Source: Ascidia mentula (Eukaryota > Chordata > Ascidiacea > Phlebobranchia > Ascidiidae). Taken from it: a stretch of 64,000 nt of DNA. The position numbers and the translations under genes are program-made. Numbering within the stretch: the stretch's first letter is position 1; every line of letters begins with the position of its first letter. This document shows positions 25,450 to 38,285 of this stretch, piece by piece. Under the pieces are notes generated by a model. It made no database searches, had not been told where the DNA came from, and was given only the letters and a program-made list of their open reading frames with translations. The stretch lies in the NCBI GenBank assembly GCA_947561715.1, contig OX387203.1, positions 8,804,001-8,868,000 of the forward strand, written 5' to 3'.

Positions 25450-26084
25450 ACAATAGTATGTTGAATACCTGTACTCTAATTATATGTTCCGTTATTCTTA
25501 CGTTTTACGACACAAGTTTGACCAACAATATCACAACTACGTTTAACAAAGGTTGAAATGTGTCGACACCCAGATTTTACAGAATAACATTTCGGCGAAA
25601 ACCGTTTTTGTTATTTTCGTTTGTAAATTTTTAATACAATCAAGTGCTGTAAGCAATCTAATCAAACACTGAAACTTAGATCCGATCAAAATGTCAAAGT
25701 ACTTGCTATCACCAACAGGCATATGTAAACACAGATAACTAAAAACCTTCCTATAATAAACTTTATAACAACAAAGCTTTGCAAAAGGGCAACACTAAAA
25801 GGAGGGACGGATGGACGGAGGGGACGATGTACACTAAACAGAGGGACGGAGGAAAATTGCACTCCCTAGGGAGAGAAACAATCAGAAGACACAATAAAAC
25901 ATAAATACATGTGCAAACAGTGCTGAACCCGTAAAATCTTACATAAGAAAGAATAATAATAGAGGGAAGAGGGGAAGATATGACGCACAATTTGATGGAG
26001 GGAAGCATTTGTTGACCATTATCACCGAATAAACTACAAAGTGCATGCTGTAAACAATGTACAGGCGCTTATGGAGGGAAGGAT
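25450..26084. other. intergenic, purine-rich tract
   Basis: Between about 25795 and 26010 the plus strand is rich in GGAGGGACGGA-like and GAGGGAAGAGGGGAAG tracts. No gene is recognised. The minus-strand open frames here reflect the pyrimidine-rich complement. Confidence 0.4.
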
Positions 26085-28418
26085 TTGTCGCAGAATTTAT
26101 TGGATAAAAAATTTGCTCAATCACGTTTCGTTCTCTCCCTCACATACACACGAAATAATTCTGTGCTGGCTCCCTCGCCCGGATTTACTGCGACTTGTGG
26201 TTTTTGTGCAAATGGTTTTATATTCGACGTGTTAGACCAATGTAATTTTGGAGCATGTTGCACAAACTTTGTGTGGTGCCCAGGTAAATAAAAAATGTAT
26301 TTTGTTAAAATTTTCATTGTTTAAAACGAATTTTCTTTCCTGGATAGGCAATATAGGACTTTTTTACAAAAAGAACTATAAAAAAAATGTGATTCCTGAT
26401 AAAATGTCAATAGTACAGAAGTTCTAAATAACATGAAAGCACAAAAAGTTTGGGAAATGTGTTTATCGTAGCTTAGCAACACAATGACCAAGAACAGACA
26501 AACCTCTTTGTATCACTATCGCCTCCTAGTGGTCACATATATACTACTTATTGTATTTGCACTTGAATAATTTTAGCACCAAAAAACAACCGAAATTATA
26601 ACAAATATATCAACTAGATTCAACTAGATTAAGATAAAGTACTGCGCAATTTTCGCGTTGCAAAACTGGCTACAATTACCGTTTGTCGTCACATGATGTA
26701 AAATCAAGCATTAACGAAGCGATCGCCCTGTCAACACGCTGGGCCACTGCTTTTCACACTGTAGAACCATCCGCACTAGAGCGAATATGAAAATATGTAG
26801 TGCCGATGGCAAACATGGTACTGATGAGTGTGAATGACATTTTTGGTACGCAGAAGAGCCGATATTTCTGTGTATACAGTGGAAACCAAATGCCACCATG
26901 TCCTTGAGAGCTGTATAGGAATAACTGCACCAATTATTTTTCAGGAACGTGCGACCCTCGTCATGCTGTTCAAGTTAGTTTACCAATATTCTCTGTAACA
27001 TTCCGGCTCTCAAGATGAAGCAATCCGACCAACTTTAGGCGCATCGTCACAAAATTTGGTTGAGTGCGTCGTCGGTAGTCGAAAGATTGAAATCGTTATT
27101 CACGACATTTAGATATTTTGATGGGTTAATTTTGTGTGTGATAAGCGAATATACTTTTGCTGTTCCTCCTGCGTTAAGTTTAGTTTGCGTTTGTTCTTTC
27201 ATCAAGAAAAATATATTACATTATCACTGTAAGCAAGTACTATCCGTTATGTAAACATACCACCATTCATTTTCAAAAAAGTATATTAAGGTTTTGCTGG
27301 CTATGTTCTGTTAAGATTTATTCAACCGCTTTTAGCTTTAAGACATTGACGAATGTAGCGACCCAGAGAAGAAACCTTGCACCGGTGATTACATGAAATG
27401 TCAAAACACAGTCGGTAGTTTTCAATGTACTTGTCCTTCCTACATGGGCCACCAGGATGGAAACTGCATTGGTAAGAATTACTTTGCAAATTTTATTTAG
27501 GTATTTGAATAATTTGGCATTAACGTTAAAATTTAGGGATCAACGCAAACATAATCCTATAATGTAAATTGATTTAAAATTTTCTAGAGACGGTACAAGT
27601 ACAAATCAAACAGCATTGATGATTAATTCAATTGTGTTACACGCATATATTTACCATTGGTTGGTATGCTTTACAAATGTTCAATTTTGCTTTACAAATG
27701 TTCAAAAAACTTAAAAACAACCTATTACAACCTTGTTTAAAATGATCAAACTTAGTTAAATATTAGCCTACACGTATGTTGCTTCCAAACTGACGTGAAT
27801 CATATGTTGTTGTAGCAACATTCGTATTGGATTCACTCCCAACTGGCATGTGACAAACTTTCGGTTTAGAACTTCCGCCAAACTTTGCGTCGAGAATGAA
27901 GGAGAAAAACAAAGTACCATTAGCGCCTGGCAGAACCAGAATTGAAATGTTGGCGCTTTACGTGCTTTCAGGAAACGTGGCGGCCCAATTGCATTATTTG
28001 CTGCCGTGCAGGTACTAGAATTTGTATGGATAATGATTGTTCGGATTTGTTTAATGGTCAATTGAATTGCTCAAATTAAATAGTGGTTAAATCACAAGAT
28101 TTAAACGACTTAATTGCATATTTACACATTTTATATTATCATAAATTACGATTTCTATGATATGAAATCTTTCATATACAAGTTACATAGGTTCATGCAG
28201 CCCTCTGTTATGTTATTGTGTATTCCACTACCTTTTATGCCAACTGTAACAGCTTGTAATTTTGTAAGCCATGATATGTAGTGCTTTTAACCAATATATT
28301 GTATAAGGTATACAAAAGATTGGCAAATTCAAAGACGGAAAAGTTGACAAATCCGTCTCACGGTGAAGACAACGGGATAAAACCGGACGAAATTAATGAC
28401 AAAGATCAAAGATCTTAA
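26085..28418 (+). pseudogene. short EGF/membrane fragment of the family
   Basis: A Cys-rich open stretch ends at a GT donor after 26280 (ATCGFCANGF, CNFGACCTNFVWCPG). An intact 129-base EGF exon follows at 27343-27471 (DIDECSDPEKKPC; C-x-C-P-S-Y-M-G), then a membrane exon at 27870-28011 and a tail exon at 28308-28418. The membrane exon has 142 bases instead of 143: one base is missing inside the hydrophobic stretch, so the tail would be read out of frame. The tail itself also ends QRS instead of DL. Whether the Cys-rich stretch belongs to the gene is unclear; I do not recognise its fold. No signal peptide is seen. Confidence 0.7.
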
Positions 28419-28450
28419 AAGTCTGACAGTGAAACTTTTGACATTGAAAT

Positions 28451-28785
28451 TTTCAACAACATCACAACAACACTTAAATTCGACCTGCTACCTAATTGCT
28501 CTCCTCGTGTGTGCGTGCACTCGCCAAACTTAAATTCACAACGATTTACCAAAATACAATCGTTCGCTGCATAAAACAAACGAACAAATTCTTGCTATTA
28601 TTTTTGTTTTATTTGTTTCGTTAATTGCATAGTGATTGTTGATTTTCTTTTGTACACACTGTAAAACTATCAAGGGTCAGTTTAGCGGCCCAAGGTCCTT
28701 CTGTTCCATTTATCGTGTTTAACTGTGCCGAGTTTTTATTGTTTTCGGATAACGACGAAAATAAACTGAATTGAATTGAAATTCA
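28451..28785 (+). mobile_element. retroelement insertion with 8-base target duplication
   Basis: In the 3' flank of this gene copy the normal sequence GACATTGAAAT...ATATG is split by 335 bases. ATTGAAAT stands on both sides (28443-28450 and 28786-28793), as a target-site duplication. The insert ends AATAAACTGAATTGAATTGA, a (TTGAA)n-type tail typical of non-LTR elements and SINEs. The orthologous place behind gene E (58003-58013) is uninterrupted. Confidence 0.72.
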
Positions 28786-28817
28786 ATTGAAATATGAACC
28801 AACATGTGTTGTTTGCA

Positions 28818-28823
28818 AATAAA
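28818..28823 (+). promoter_or_regulatory. poly(A) signal of the short fragment gene
   Basis: AATAAA in GTTTGCAAATAAATCTTTGG, homologous to the signal behind genes E and G, displaced downstream by the retroelement insertion. Confidence 0.55.
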
Positions 28824-29016
28824 TCTTTGGTATATTTTTCGCCCATTTCGTCATTTTTTTACACTATTCTTTCAAACCAACCGGTTCGTTCGACATTTAC
28901 TGAAAGCTACAGTGTGGTATTGCTTTCATTACAAATCATGAATCGTCCTCATTCAAATCAGGGAATATTATCATATTTCGCATCAAGTTTAATATACACT
29001 ATAACAAAGAATTTTA

Positions 29017-32000
29017 CGCAGGACCAACCGAGCAGTCGCAAAGATGCAACACCCAATGTTGCCCGGTTAACTGCCAGTGGGGACAGTGGAGCAAATTTAA
29101 CGACTGTCCTGTTGAATGTGGTAACGGTACACAGTTTCGCAATCGACGTATTCTGTTTGCAGCTAATTGTGGTGGTCAAGCATGTATGGGCGAAGATACC
29201 TCGTCATAATTCTGTAACACTCACTGCTGTCCCGTCGACTGCACATGGGGAGAGTGGAGCTACTTCGGCGAGTGATTAGTCCCATGCGGTGGAGGCCAAA
29301 AACACCGCCAACGCCAAGTTTCTGTGGAGCTAGCGTGTGGCGGACGATCCTGCAATGGTTTAGGTGTTGATTCAACACCGTGTAACACACACCCATGTCC
29401 TGTGGATTGTGTTTGGGGTAACTGGGGTGTGTGGAGCAACTGCAATGTTACCTGCGGTGGTGGATCCAGGTTCAGATCAAGAAAGGTTGACGTGGAAGCT
29501 CAATATGGGGGATTCGAATGTGAAGGTCAATCATATGAGTCAGAGTAAGTGTTTATTTATTGAATAGGTTTATGGTGTTTGGTTCTTGTCATATTTAAGT
29601 GGGAAGGTGGTGATTTGCCAACAACATAATATAATTTCGCTTATTTTTGTGTTGATAACAGATACCACTAAACATGTTTTTTTCTCAGTCGTTAAATTTT
29701 CCGTTCCACGTTCGGTAAATCTAGTAAAGTTCATCGCTCATTGCTTCTTTCTGTAACAATAAAAAAATTTTTTTGCAGAATCTGCAATCAAAATTGTTGC
29801 CCAGTCGACTGTGTCTGGAACAATTGGAGTGTTTGGACAATCTGCTCCAAAAAGTGTGAAAACGGTTTGTAGTGATATGTATGATTCCTAGTATCGACTA
29901 AAAATAAACAAAATATTTTTTTAAAGGAACGCAGTCAAGAATTAGAAGTGTCAGCGTGAGGCAAATTTGCGGTGGTTCCCCTTGCTTTAGCAGCTTCACG
30001 GAAGAGAGAACGTGCAATGATGTTTGCTGTCCTGTAGATTGTGTGTGGGGCCAGTGGTCAGCTTGGGGAGAGTAAGTATTGATTTTGGATGTTGTATCTA
30101 TCTAAATGATATCAAAGTGATTCTTTTTCCGTCCGAGGCGATGTATAAATTAACAGTAATTATGCTAAAAACTGGTTGATAATTTGGCAGATGCAGCCAA
30201 ACTTGCGGCACGGGCTCCGAGGTACGGGTAAGAGATATTCACTTGAACAAGACCTGCAACGGAGCGGATTGCACTGGTGATAACAGGAATGAACCAGAAT
30301 GCAACTCTCAGTGTTGCCCAGGTAAGCTGTCACGGAATATTTAAATAGCACCTCAGAATCTCGTATTAAATGTTTAGCGGCCAAACTCTTGTTTGAAAGA
30401 TTTGGCCAACAACACAATACGAACTCTTTATTGTTATGTCGTATTACATTTGACTGTGTCTAAAAGTTGCTGTTAGAAACCGTTATTGACTAATCAGATC
30501 CGTAACTTGAAGGATAAATTTTTATTTTTAAGTGGACTGCATTGTTTCGAAATGGGGCAACTGGAGCTCTTGTCTACAAACATGTGGTGTGACGAACAAT
30601 ATGGTCAGGAACATATCAGTGATCACTAATAACACGTGTGGTGGGAAGGAGTGTCCAAACCTACAGGAACTCCAGGGTTGTGAAGTTGTTTGTTACAATG
30701 GAGCCACTGCGACTACTACAGGTTGTTTATGCCAACCTGGGTGGGGCGGTCTATGTTGTGATCAAGGTAAGTTTAAAATCAACGGTGTTAGCTGTGACTT
30801 AGGTAAATTACATTGAGCCAAATATTACTAAAAGCTAAAATATTTCTGAAAATACATTTATGCAATGATTTGTAACTAATAGCCACCAGTTATGTAGAAT
30901 ATTACGTGGTTCATCGAGCAAATAAACATGTTCGTTCATTACAATGAAGAGGAAATGCAAATATCTAAATAAAAACAAGTGTATCAATGCAATGCTGAGA
31001 AAACTTGACAGGCGTGCTTTGGCAGACGTTGACGAATGCAGCCAGCCAGGAAGTACTTCATGCCAGGAGACGTCGAACTGCGTCAGCACAATAGGGAAGT
31101 TATCGCTGCGATTGCCAGTCTGGCTATAGGAATAACAACGACTTGGAATGTGAAAGTAGGATTTTGGCTTGTGTTCCTGTACTTTAAAGGAAGGGTCAGA
31201 ACCTTTTGGAACTGATCACAGTAGATTTTATTTTTACAGTTTGTTACTTGGTGTCTTAGGAATTTAATGTGTTGTTTGTGCTACGTGCGACAAATAAAAC
31301 AACATTTTCTATGTTTAATGTTATGTCAAGTTAATAATAATTAATGACAAATTTGTTTTAGACATCGATGAATGCACAGAGCAGATTTCCAATTGCCATC
31401 AAAACGGTCGATGCGTTGACACTGAGGGGAGCTTCCTTTTCATGTGCGAGCATGGATTTTCAGGAAATGGAACAGTCTGCTCAGGTATATCACAACTGAT
31501 AGAACATTATGACATCCATAAAATAATTTTTAATTGCTTTGTAATACTGTTTGTGTACGATTCGATCAAATTCGTCAGTGGGAGATTTTTGCTTCATTCA
31601 AACGTGTTTGCTTGTTCGGTGACTGACATTGTAAACGTGTACTTAACAACACATATTACCCTCGAGTTTAGTTTGCGTTTGTTCTTTTACGTTGTTATCA
31701 CTGTATGCAAATAGAATCTGGTATGTCACACCTATGGCACCAGTCTTTTTTAAAATGGTTTATTAAGGTTTTTCTCTTTGACTTAAGTTATAATTTAATC
31801 AACCACTTTTGCCTTTAAGACATTGACGAATGTAGCGACCCACAGAAGAAACCTTGCACTGGTGATTACATGGAATGTCAAAACACAGTGGGAAGTTTTC
31901 ATTGTACTTGTCCTTCCTATATGGGCCTCCAGGATGGAAACTGCGTTGGTAAGAATTACTTTGCAAATTTTCATTTAAATATGCGAATAATTTGGCATGA

Positions 32001-32913
32001 ACGTTAAAATTTACGGAGCAAAGCTAACATAAACTAATGCAAATAGATTAAAATTTTTAGAGATATTACGAGTATAAATCAAACAGCATTGATGATTAAT
32101 TCAATTGTGTCACACGCATATATTTACCATTGGTTGGTTTGCTTTACAAATGTTCAATTTTGCAACCTAAAAACAACCTATTCCAACCTTGTTCAAAATG
32201 ATCAGATTTAATTAAATACTAGCTTACACCCGAGTTGTTCCGAACTGATGTGGATCGTGTGTTGCTGTTGGAACGAAACATTTGTATTGGATTAACTCCC
32301 AACTGGCATGTGACAAACTTTCGTTTTAGAACTTCCGCCAAACTTTGCGTCGAGAACAAAAGAGGAAAAAAAAGAACCGTCAGCGTCTGGCGGAACCAGA
32401 ATTAAAATGTTGACGCTTTACGTGCTTTCAGGAAGCGTGGCTGTCCTATTGCTCGTATTTGTTGCAGTGAAGGTAAATGGGGTATTTTAAGGGCATAAAT
32501 ATTACTTGAATGATTGTACGGATTTGTTTAAGAGTCAATTGATTTAAATACTTAAATTACAAAGATCACAAGGACCTTAATTACGTAGTTATTATGGTTA
32601 TTGTTTCAAACCTTTATATTTTACCCTAATCATAAATTCTATACAAATCTTAGATACATATAGGTTAATAAAGCCCTCTATTATGTTACTATATATTCCA
32701 GTACCATTTTTGCCGACTTTAACAGCTTGTAATTTTGTAGGCCAGGGTCATGTAGTGCTTTTAACCAATATATTGTATAAGGTGCACAAAAGATGGGCAA
32801 ATTCAAAGACCACATTGTTGATAAATCCATCTCACGATGAAGACGACGCGATAAACTTGGAATTCGATAACTCCGGTTTCGTTGCTGACGAAATTATTGA
32901 CAAAGATCTTTAA
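29017..32913 (+). pseudogene. 5'-truncated E-like TSR/EGF/membrane pseudogene F
   Basis: The sequence switches at about 29017 from 3'-flank DNA to the last part of an array exon (29017-29544). Then come exons 29779-29864, 29927-30071, 30191-30321, 30533-30766, 31026-31155, 31362-31484, 31819-31947, 32330-32472 and 32782-32913, all with GT-AG borders as in gene E. Breaks: TAA for CAA at SSQF (29206), TGA plus TTA for C-S in GECSVPC (29272), a one-base insertion in the first EGF exon (130 instead of 129 bases) and Cys to Phe in the second. There is no signal peptide or start. Two EGF exons present in E are absent. The membrane exon (LTLYVLSGSVAVLLLVFVAVK) and the tail ending DEIIDKDL are still perfect, so decay is recent or that end is still used. 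Confidence 0.88.
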
Positions 32914-34134
32914 CGTCTGATTGTGATACTTCTGACATTGAAATATTGCTTTACATGTGTTTGTTTGTAAATGAACCTTTGGATTTTTTTCGCCTATTGC
33001 CTCACTCCTTTACCTTTTTTGTTTCTATATCAACCGGTTCCTTATCTACATAGACTGAAAGCTATAACATGGTAAAATATTACTGTAAGTTTGAAGTGCA
33101 TGTGGTATGGGAATTTTGAACAAAAAAGTAATTAAACTTTAAAATGATCATAACTTTTAACGCAAAAATAATAGCTCGATACGGCCACTTGTTTCTAAGA
33201 TACAGCTGATCAACGTTACGTTCAAACCGTTGCGATCATAGTAGATTTTTATTGCAATAAAACAAACACCACCACTAGTGAGTACAAGAGCCTTGTGGCT
33301 AGAATTTGGCAATCTCTATTCTTCTGGTTTCGAACTAATCAATCTTCCAATTTGTATATACAATTTTATTCTTACCAATTGCCATTAGGAAGACACAAGA
33401 CAAGCAATGTTAACTTCAATGCTTTTCACATAAGTAGTTTGCGCGGCAACCTATAGAGTATAGAATAGAATGCCCTACACCGGCCCTTACGGTGGACCGA
33501 GGCACACCGTGCACTTGTCACACGATAGTAGTCAGACTAGAATGACCAACTGCAACGCAGACAGTCAAGAGAAGAGAAAACAAATTACGCTGTCACATGA
33601 ACCAGCTTTTAACCATTCACATGGGACACAGGATATACTTTATAATTAAGCTTGGTAGATCGTTGCATGGACAAGAGTAGCAGAGGGATCATGATTGTTT
33701 ACTTACTTTATAATAAAATTGTTACTGGGATAGGGTATTTTTGTGGATTTTAGTCTAGGCAGTTATGATTGCTAACGCCACGCATATTGCATTCGAAGAT
33801 TACGACTTAGAGAGACGCAGACAAACAGTTATTTGTTCATCGCGCATTTAGTAAGATTGTCGTTTTGTCCACTCCCGGCAAAATATTGGTAATGATGGGA
33901 CCTAATAGGTCGATACAGTGGCCATCTGTCTACAGCTCACATAATTCATATTATTTGCTCCATACTTCGTACTTTTGGTAACGTGGAAGTAGGTTTAGCG
34001 CCTACACAAAATCGGTTGTTGTATAACACAGATGCAACAAATTACAAAGTCCTAAGAACGTTTGTGGCCTGAATGGACCAGCAGGCGTGTTTTAAAATTT
34101 TTGTTTTCTCAACCAGTGAAATGAATGTTGTTGA

Positions 34135-35000
34135 AGACATCATAGAATATAACCTATGGAAATCATGCACAAAGCTTGAAGTTTAATTTCCTGAAAATTT
34201 ATGTACGTGACCAAAAATGATTAAATCGTCACTTTATGGTCTCGTGCGCGTCACGTTCAAGTCTCCATTTTAACTTTGCTTGATTGTGTGATTTGTTCTC
34301 GTGTAAGTTTCTTTGGACAATATTCAGACTCACCGATCAATAGACCACGTACTTGGCCAGATCAAATAGTGTTCGAAAACATTATGGTAAGTCAAAGATA
34401 TGAGCAACAGTAATGCTAACTTTCAAAGCAGGTTTGCATTTGCTTAACGTCCATTATTCAAAGTGGATTTTCATTGTGAGCCCTAGATGGTTTAAATCGT
34501 TTGTTTAACCAATGCTGCGACAAATTAAAATTGTTCTGTTTTGGCCTACGTTTTAAACGTCAAAGTTAAACAGTCGTTCAGAAAGCTATATTATCACGCG
34601 GTTAAACGTGTGGAACGAAAACTAAGTACAATAAACTTAGGCTCATTAGGTTAACAGGCTTCGCAGCCCAGGTATTGCAGTATAGCTGGATCAGTCACTT
34701 ATTTGCGAGATCTGAAAAGTCAAGCTTCCGGTGAGGTTTGAACTCACGACCCTAGGCTAGCCAGGCCAGCTGAGCTATCCCTGTGGTCTGCAATGCCTGG
34801 GCTGCGAAGCCTGTAAACCTGTTGATCTTGATACGATAGCTAATATCGCCAAGTTAGGACCTGCGCATTGGGGCAATCCTTCCAATCATGTAATTGCATG
34901 AAATATTACTACAATAAACCTAGAACGCAATTTAGGGACAACAGAAAATTATTAAACGATGCGCATATGTTTACAGATATTAGTTGGTGACGATTGTTTT
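34135..35000 (+). repeat. dispersed repeat R1, copy 2
   Basis: Same element as 11109-12003, including the minus-strand tRNA-like head at 34730-34793. An inverted copy follows at 35430-36060. Confidence 0.75.
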
Positions 35001-35429
35001 TTTTTATTTTTATTCGGGCATTTGACGATGACCCAGGTTAACTTTCCAAAAATCACACAGGATTTAGCACACAAAGCAGTGAAGTTAAAATCGTGACATA
35101 CGAGATGCGACAGCAATTATTCTTTCTTTGGTCACGTTGCAAAGCCATAGTAGCTTACGAAGTGGATATACGCAAGTTTCCAGGAATTTGTATGTCTAAC
35201 TTCAGGTCTTCTCAAGGACTTTTTCTTTCTTTTGAAGCATATATTTAAGGAAATACAAAGCTAATAAAATCTTGGCTAAGTGTTTGTATTTCTGAAGCAA
35301 ATGAGAAATATAACCCAAGCAGGGTCGCCAACCCCAATTTGGTAAACAAGTTACTCAGCACTAACGGATTACAGCGAAGAACTGGAGCCGCGCGGTCAAG
35401 GTGGCTGCATTTCCATTTATGCAAGCTCC

Positions 35430-36060
35430 TGTAGCTCTGTTGGTAGATCGTTGGGCCTGGTTAGCCCAGAGTCGTTAGTTCAAACCTCACCGGAAGCTTG
35501 ATTTTTCAGATCTCGCTACAAAACAGTGGCTGATCCAGCTATGCTGCAATACCTGGGCTGCCAAGCCTGCAAACCTAATGAACCTACGTTTATTGTATTC
35601 AGTTTACGTTCGCGTGATAACATAGCTTTCCAAAGGACTGTTTAAAGCGTAAGTCTACACAAAACAAATCAGATTTGTCGTAACTTCGTTTGAAGCAACG
35701 AGTTAAAACAATCGAAGGCACACCATGAAAATCCACTTTGAATAATGGACGTTAAGCAAATGAAAACCTGCTTTGAACGTTAGCATTGCTGTTGCTCATA
35801 TCTATCTGATCAAACTTGCCAAAATGTTTTCGAACACTATTTGTTCTGGCTGAGTACCTGGCCTATTGAGCGTGGAGCCAGAATATTTTCCATATAAACT
35901 TACAAGTGAAGCAAGCGAAGTTAATATGGAGACCTGAACGTGACGAGCAAGGGGCCAGAAATATTTTAACGATTTAATCATTTTGGGTCACGTACATAAA
36001 TTTTCAGGAAGTTGAACTTCAAGCTTTGTGCACGATTTTCAAAATTTAATGATGTCAACG
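35430..36060 (-). repeat. dispersed repeat R1, copy 3, inverted
   Basis: Reverse-complement copy of 34135-35000, forming the inner arm of the palindrome. Its tRNA-like head is at 35426-35493 on the plus strand (TAGCTCTGTTGGTAGATCG, then TAGTTCAAACC). Confidence 0.72.
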
Positions 36061-36424
36061 TTCATTACACTGTTCACTTGTTGTTTACTGTTAGTTAATC
36101 CCACACTTCCTCCCATTCCTACACAACTATAGCGCATTTTATGACGTCACACAATAATTATCTAGCTTTTGCACGATCACAGCGGTTTAAATGTAAGTTT
36201 GATCAGCTGTATCTCAGAATGTAGTGGTCGTATCAAGTTACATTTTTCGCGAAAATTATTTTACCACATTATAACTTTCAGTCAATGTCGATAAGGAACT
36301 GGTTGATATGAAAACATAAAAAAGTCTAAAGAGTGACGAAATAGGCGAAAAAAATTCAAAGATTTATTGACAAACAAACACATGTAAAGCAATATTTCAA
36401 TGCCAGAAGTATCCCAATCAGATG

Positions 36425-36964
36425 TTAAAGATCATTGTCAGTAATTTCGTTAGCAACGAAACCGGAGTATTCGAATTTCAAGTTTATCGCGTCGTCTTCA
36501 TGGTGAGACGGATTTATCAAACTTTCGGTCTTTGAATTTGCCCTATGATACCTTATACAATATATTGATTAAAAGCACTACTACATGACCCTGGCCTACA
36601 AAATTACAAGCTGTTAAAGTCGGCAAAAAAGGTACTGGAATAGATAGTAACAAAATAGAGGGCTTTATTAGCCTAAATGTATGTAAGATTTTTATAGAAT
36701 TTATAATTTGTATAAAATATAAATGTTTGAAACAATAACCATAATAACTACGTAATTAAGGTCCTTGTAATCTTTGTCATTTAAGTGTTTAAATCAATTG
36801 ACAACTAAAGAAATCCGTACAATCATTCTTTAAACTGCCCCACTTACCTTCATATCACGCTTCCTGGAAGCACGTAAAGCGCCAACATTTCAATCCTAGT
36901 TCCGCCAGGCGCTAACGGTTCTTTCTTTTTCTCTTCATCCACGACACAAAGTATGGCGGAAGTT
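36425..36964 (-). pseudogene. inverted membrane and tail exon remnant
   Basis: On the minus strand the exon 36964-36848 starts ELPPYFVSWMKRK after an intact TTCAG acceptor, then runs out of frame, and the hydrophobic core is deleted. The tail exon 36551-36425 has lost bases at its start (127 instead of 132), although NPSH-like and NEIT-like residues remain. It is the right-arm counterpart of the last two exons of pseudogene F. Confidence 0.82.
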
Positions 36965-37110
36965 CTGAACCGAAAGTTTGTCACATGCGAGTTGGAAGTG
37001 AATCCAATGCGGATGTTTCGTTACAACAACAACAACATGTGATTCACGTCAGTTTGGAAGCAACATGGGTGTAGGCTAATATTTAATTAAGTCTGACAAC
37101 TTTGAACAAG

Positions 37111-37855
37111 AACCGTATTAGTAATAAAAATGCAGGGTATACAATATATTCTTGGGACATGCTTCTTTATCCATTTCAGCCCATCTGTTTACTTTTGAAG
37201 AACATATAGTCAACAACACGTTTCAACTTTTAGAAGTTGTGGTTTTGTGTTGCCAGTAGTTCAGTAGTGCGTTACGTCATGATTGCAAACCAGACACAAA
37301 CAAATTAGTTTTAAACACGTGTTTTTGTGCGTAAGTTTGTTGATAAAACCAATTTTGTCTAGTGGCTACTGTGACCATCAGAGGATATATTAAAAAAGTA
37401 AAAGAAACTTAAACCAGAAAATCTACATATTTAAAAGATACACCTGTGGTCATTGCTTTTTTGATAAAAAACAAATTTTAAACAATTTTTTTTCTCTCCT
37501 TAAGTCAATTGACAAAGTCGACATTTACGAAGGTTGTGGTCTAATTCTCGTAAGATTAATATTTTGTGAGCATCAAATTGATTGTAACAGAATTTCAGCC
37601 CTCTCATTTCAAAGTTCATATACCGTGGTGACTCAGTTTTAGTCGTAATTCATTGTGATGATGTTAAACTCGGTTATAAATTCTCTGGAAATGTGTCAAT
37701 TTTTCGGAGAATTGTTTTTAGCTGCTAAAAAGTTGGTTGCTCATAAAAGTCGAAGCATTGTACGACGCTGCACGTCCGCCCGCCAATACCCATCAATGGT
37801 CCGCGACAATCTGTTACATATATAGCTTCTTCATGCGGTAAAAGTTAGGATTAGT
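37111..37855. other. intergenic, partial shared 3' flank
   Basis: 37495-37760 matches part of the sequence found behind A and B (AGATTAATATTTTGTGAGCATC, GTGATGATGTTAAACTCGG). The rest shows nothing recognised. Confidence 0.5.
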
Positions 37856-38285
37856 CATTGATGGCATCAACAAGTGGATCCAAACCACTTCTACCTTCAC
37901 ATATCGGGGCAAATTAAATATCAACCAAATCCTAAACATATTATGTAGCAAAAGCGGTAAAAATCCCTAAAATCGTCGCGGCATTAAACAAAATAATACC
38001 GAGAATTTTGTGTAGAACTTGGTTAGTGACTTATCCGGAATTTCAACGTTGCCAGAGAAACGCGTTGTTGTTTCCAGAGATGTGTCATATATTTGGCTTC
38101 ATTTGAGTTTCGATTAATAACTGAAATTCCGTATTTTTCTTTGACAAAAAAGATTCGAAAAAATTGTGACTCAATGTTTAAACTATTTAAAAACTAACGC
38201 GGGCAAGTTGGTGTTTAGTTCATGTGTTTGAGTGTTCGAACGTTTATTTTAGCAATATTTTTCATAAATTTAAATCAGTAAAATT
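37856..38285 (+). promoter_or_regulatory. conserved upstream block of gene C
   Basis: Counterpart of 7953-8382 and 15348-15773. It ends directly at the gene C start codon. A likely promoter and 5' UTR by conservation and position only. Confidence 0.4.

Larger units (their letters stand above)
32220..37110. repeat. imperfect palindrome behind pseudogene F
   Basis: The left arm (about 32220-33220 and 34135-34990) and the right arm (about 37110-35430, inverted) share, in mirror order, the membrane exon, the tail exon, the 3' flank (GACTGAAAGCTATAACATGG, GATACAGCTGATCAA) and an R1 repeat with its SINE head. The left arm has an extra 0.9 kb (33220-34130). The centre lies near 35.1 kb. Apart from the repeats and the right-arm pseudo-exons, 32914-36424 holds no gene I can see. 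Confidence 0.82.
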
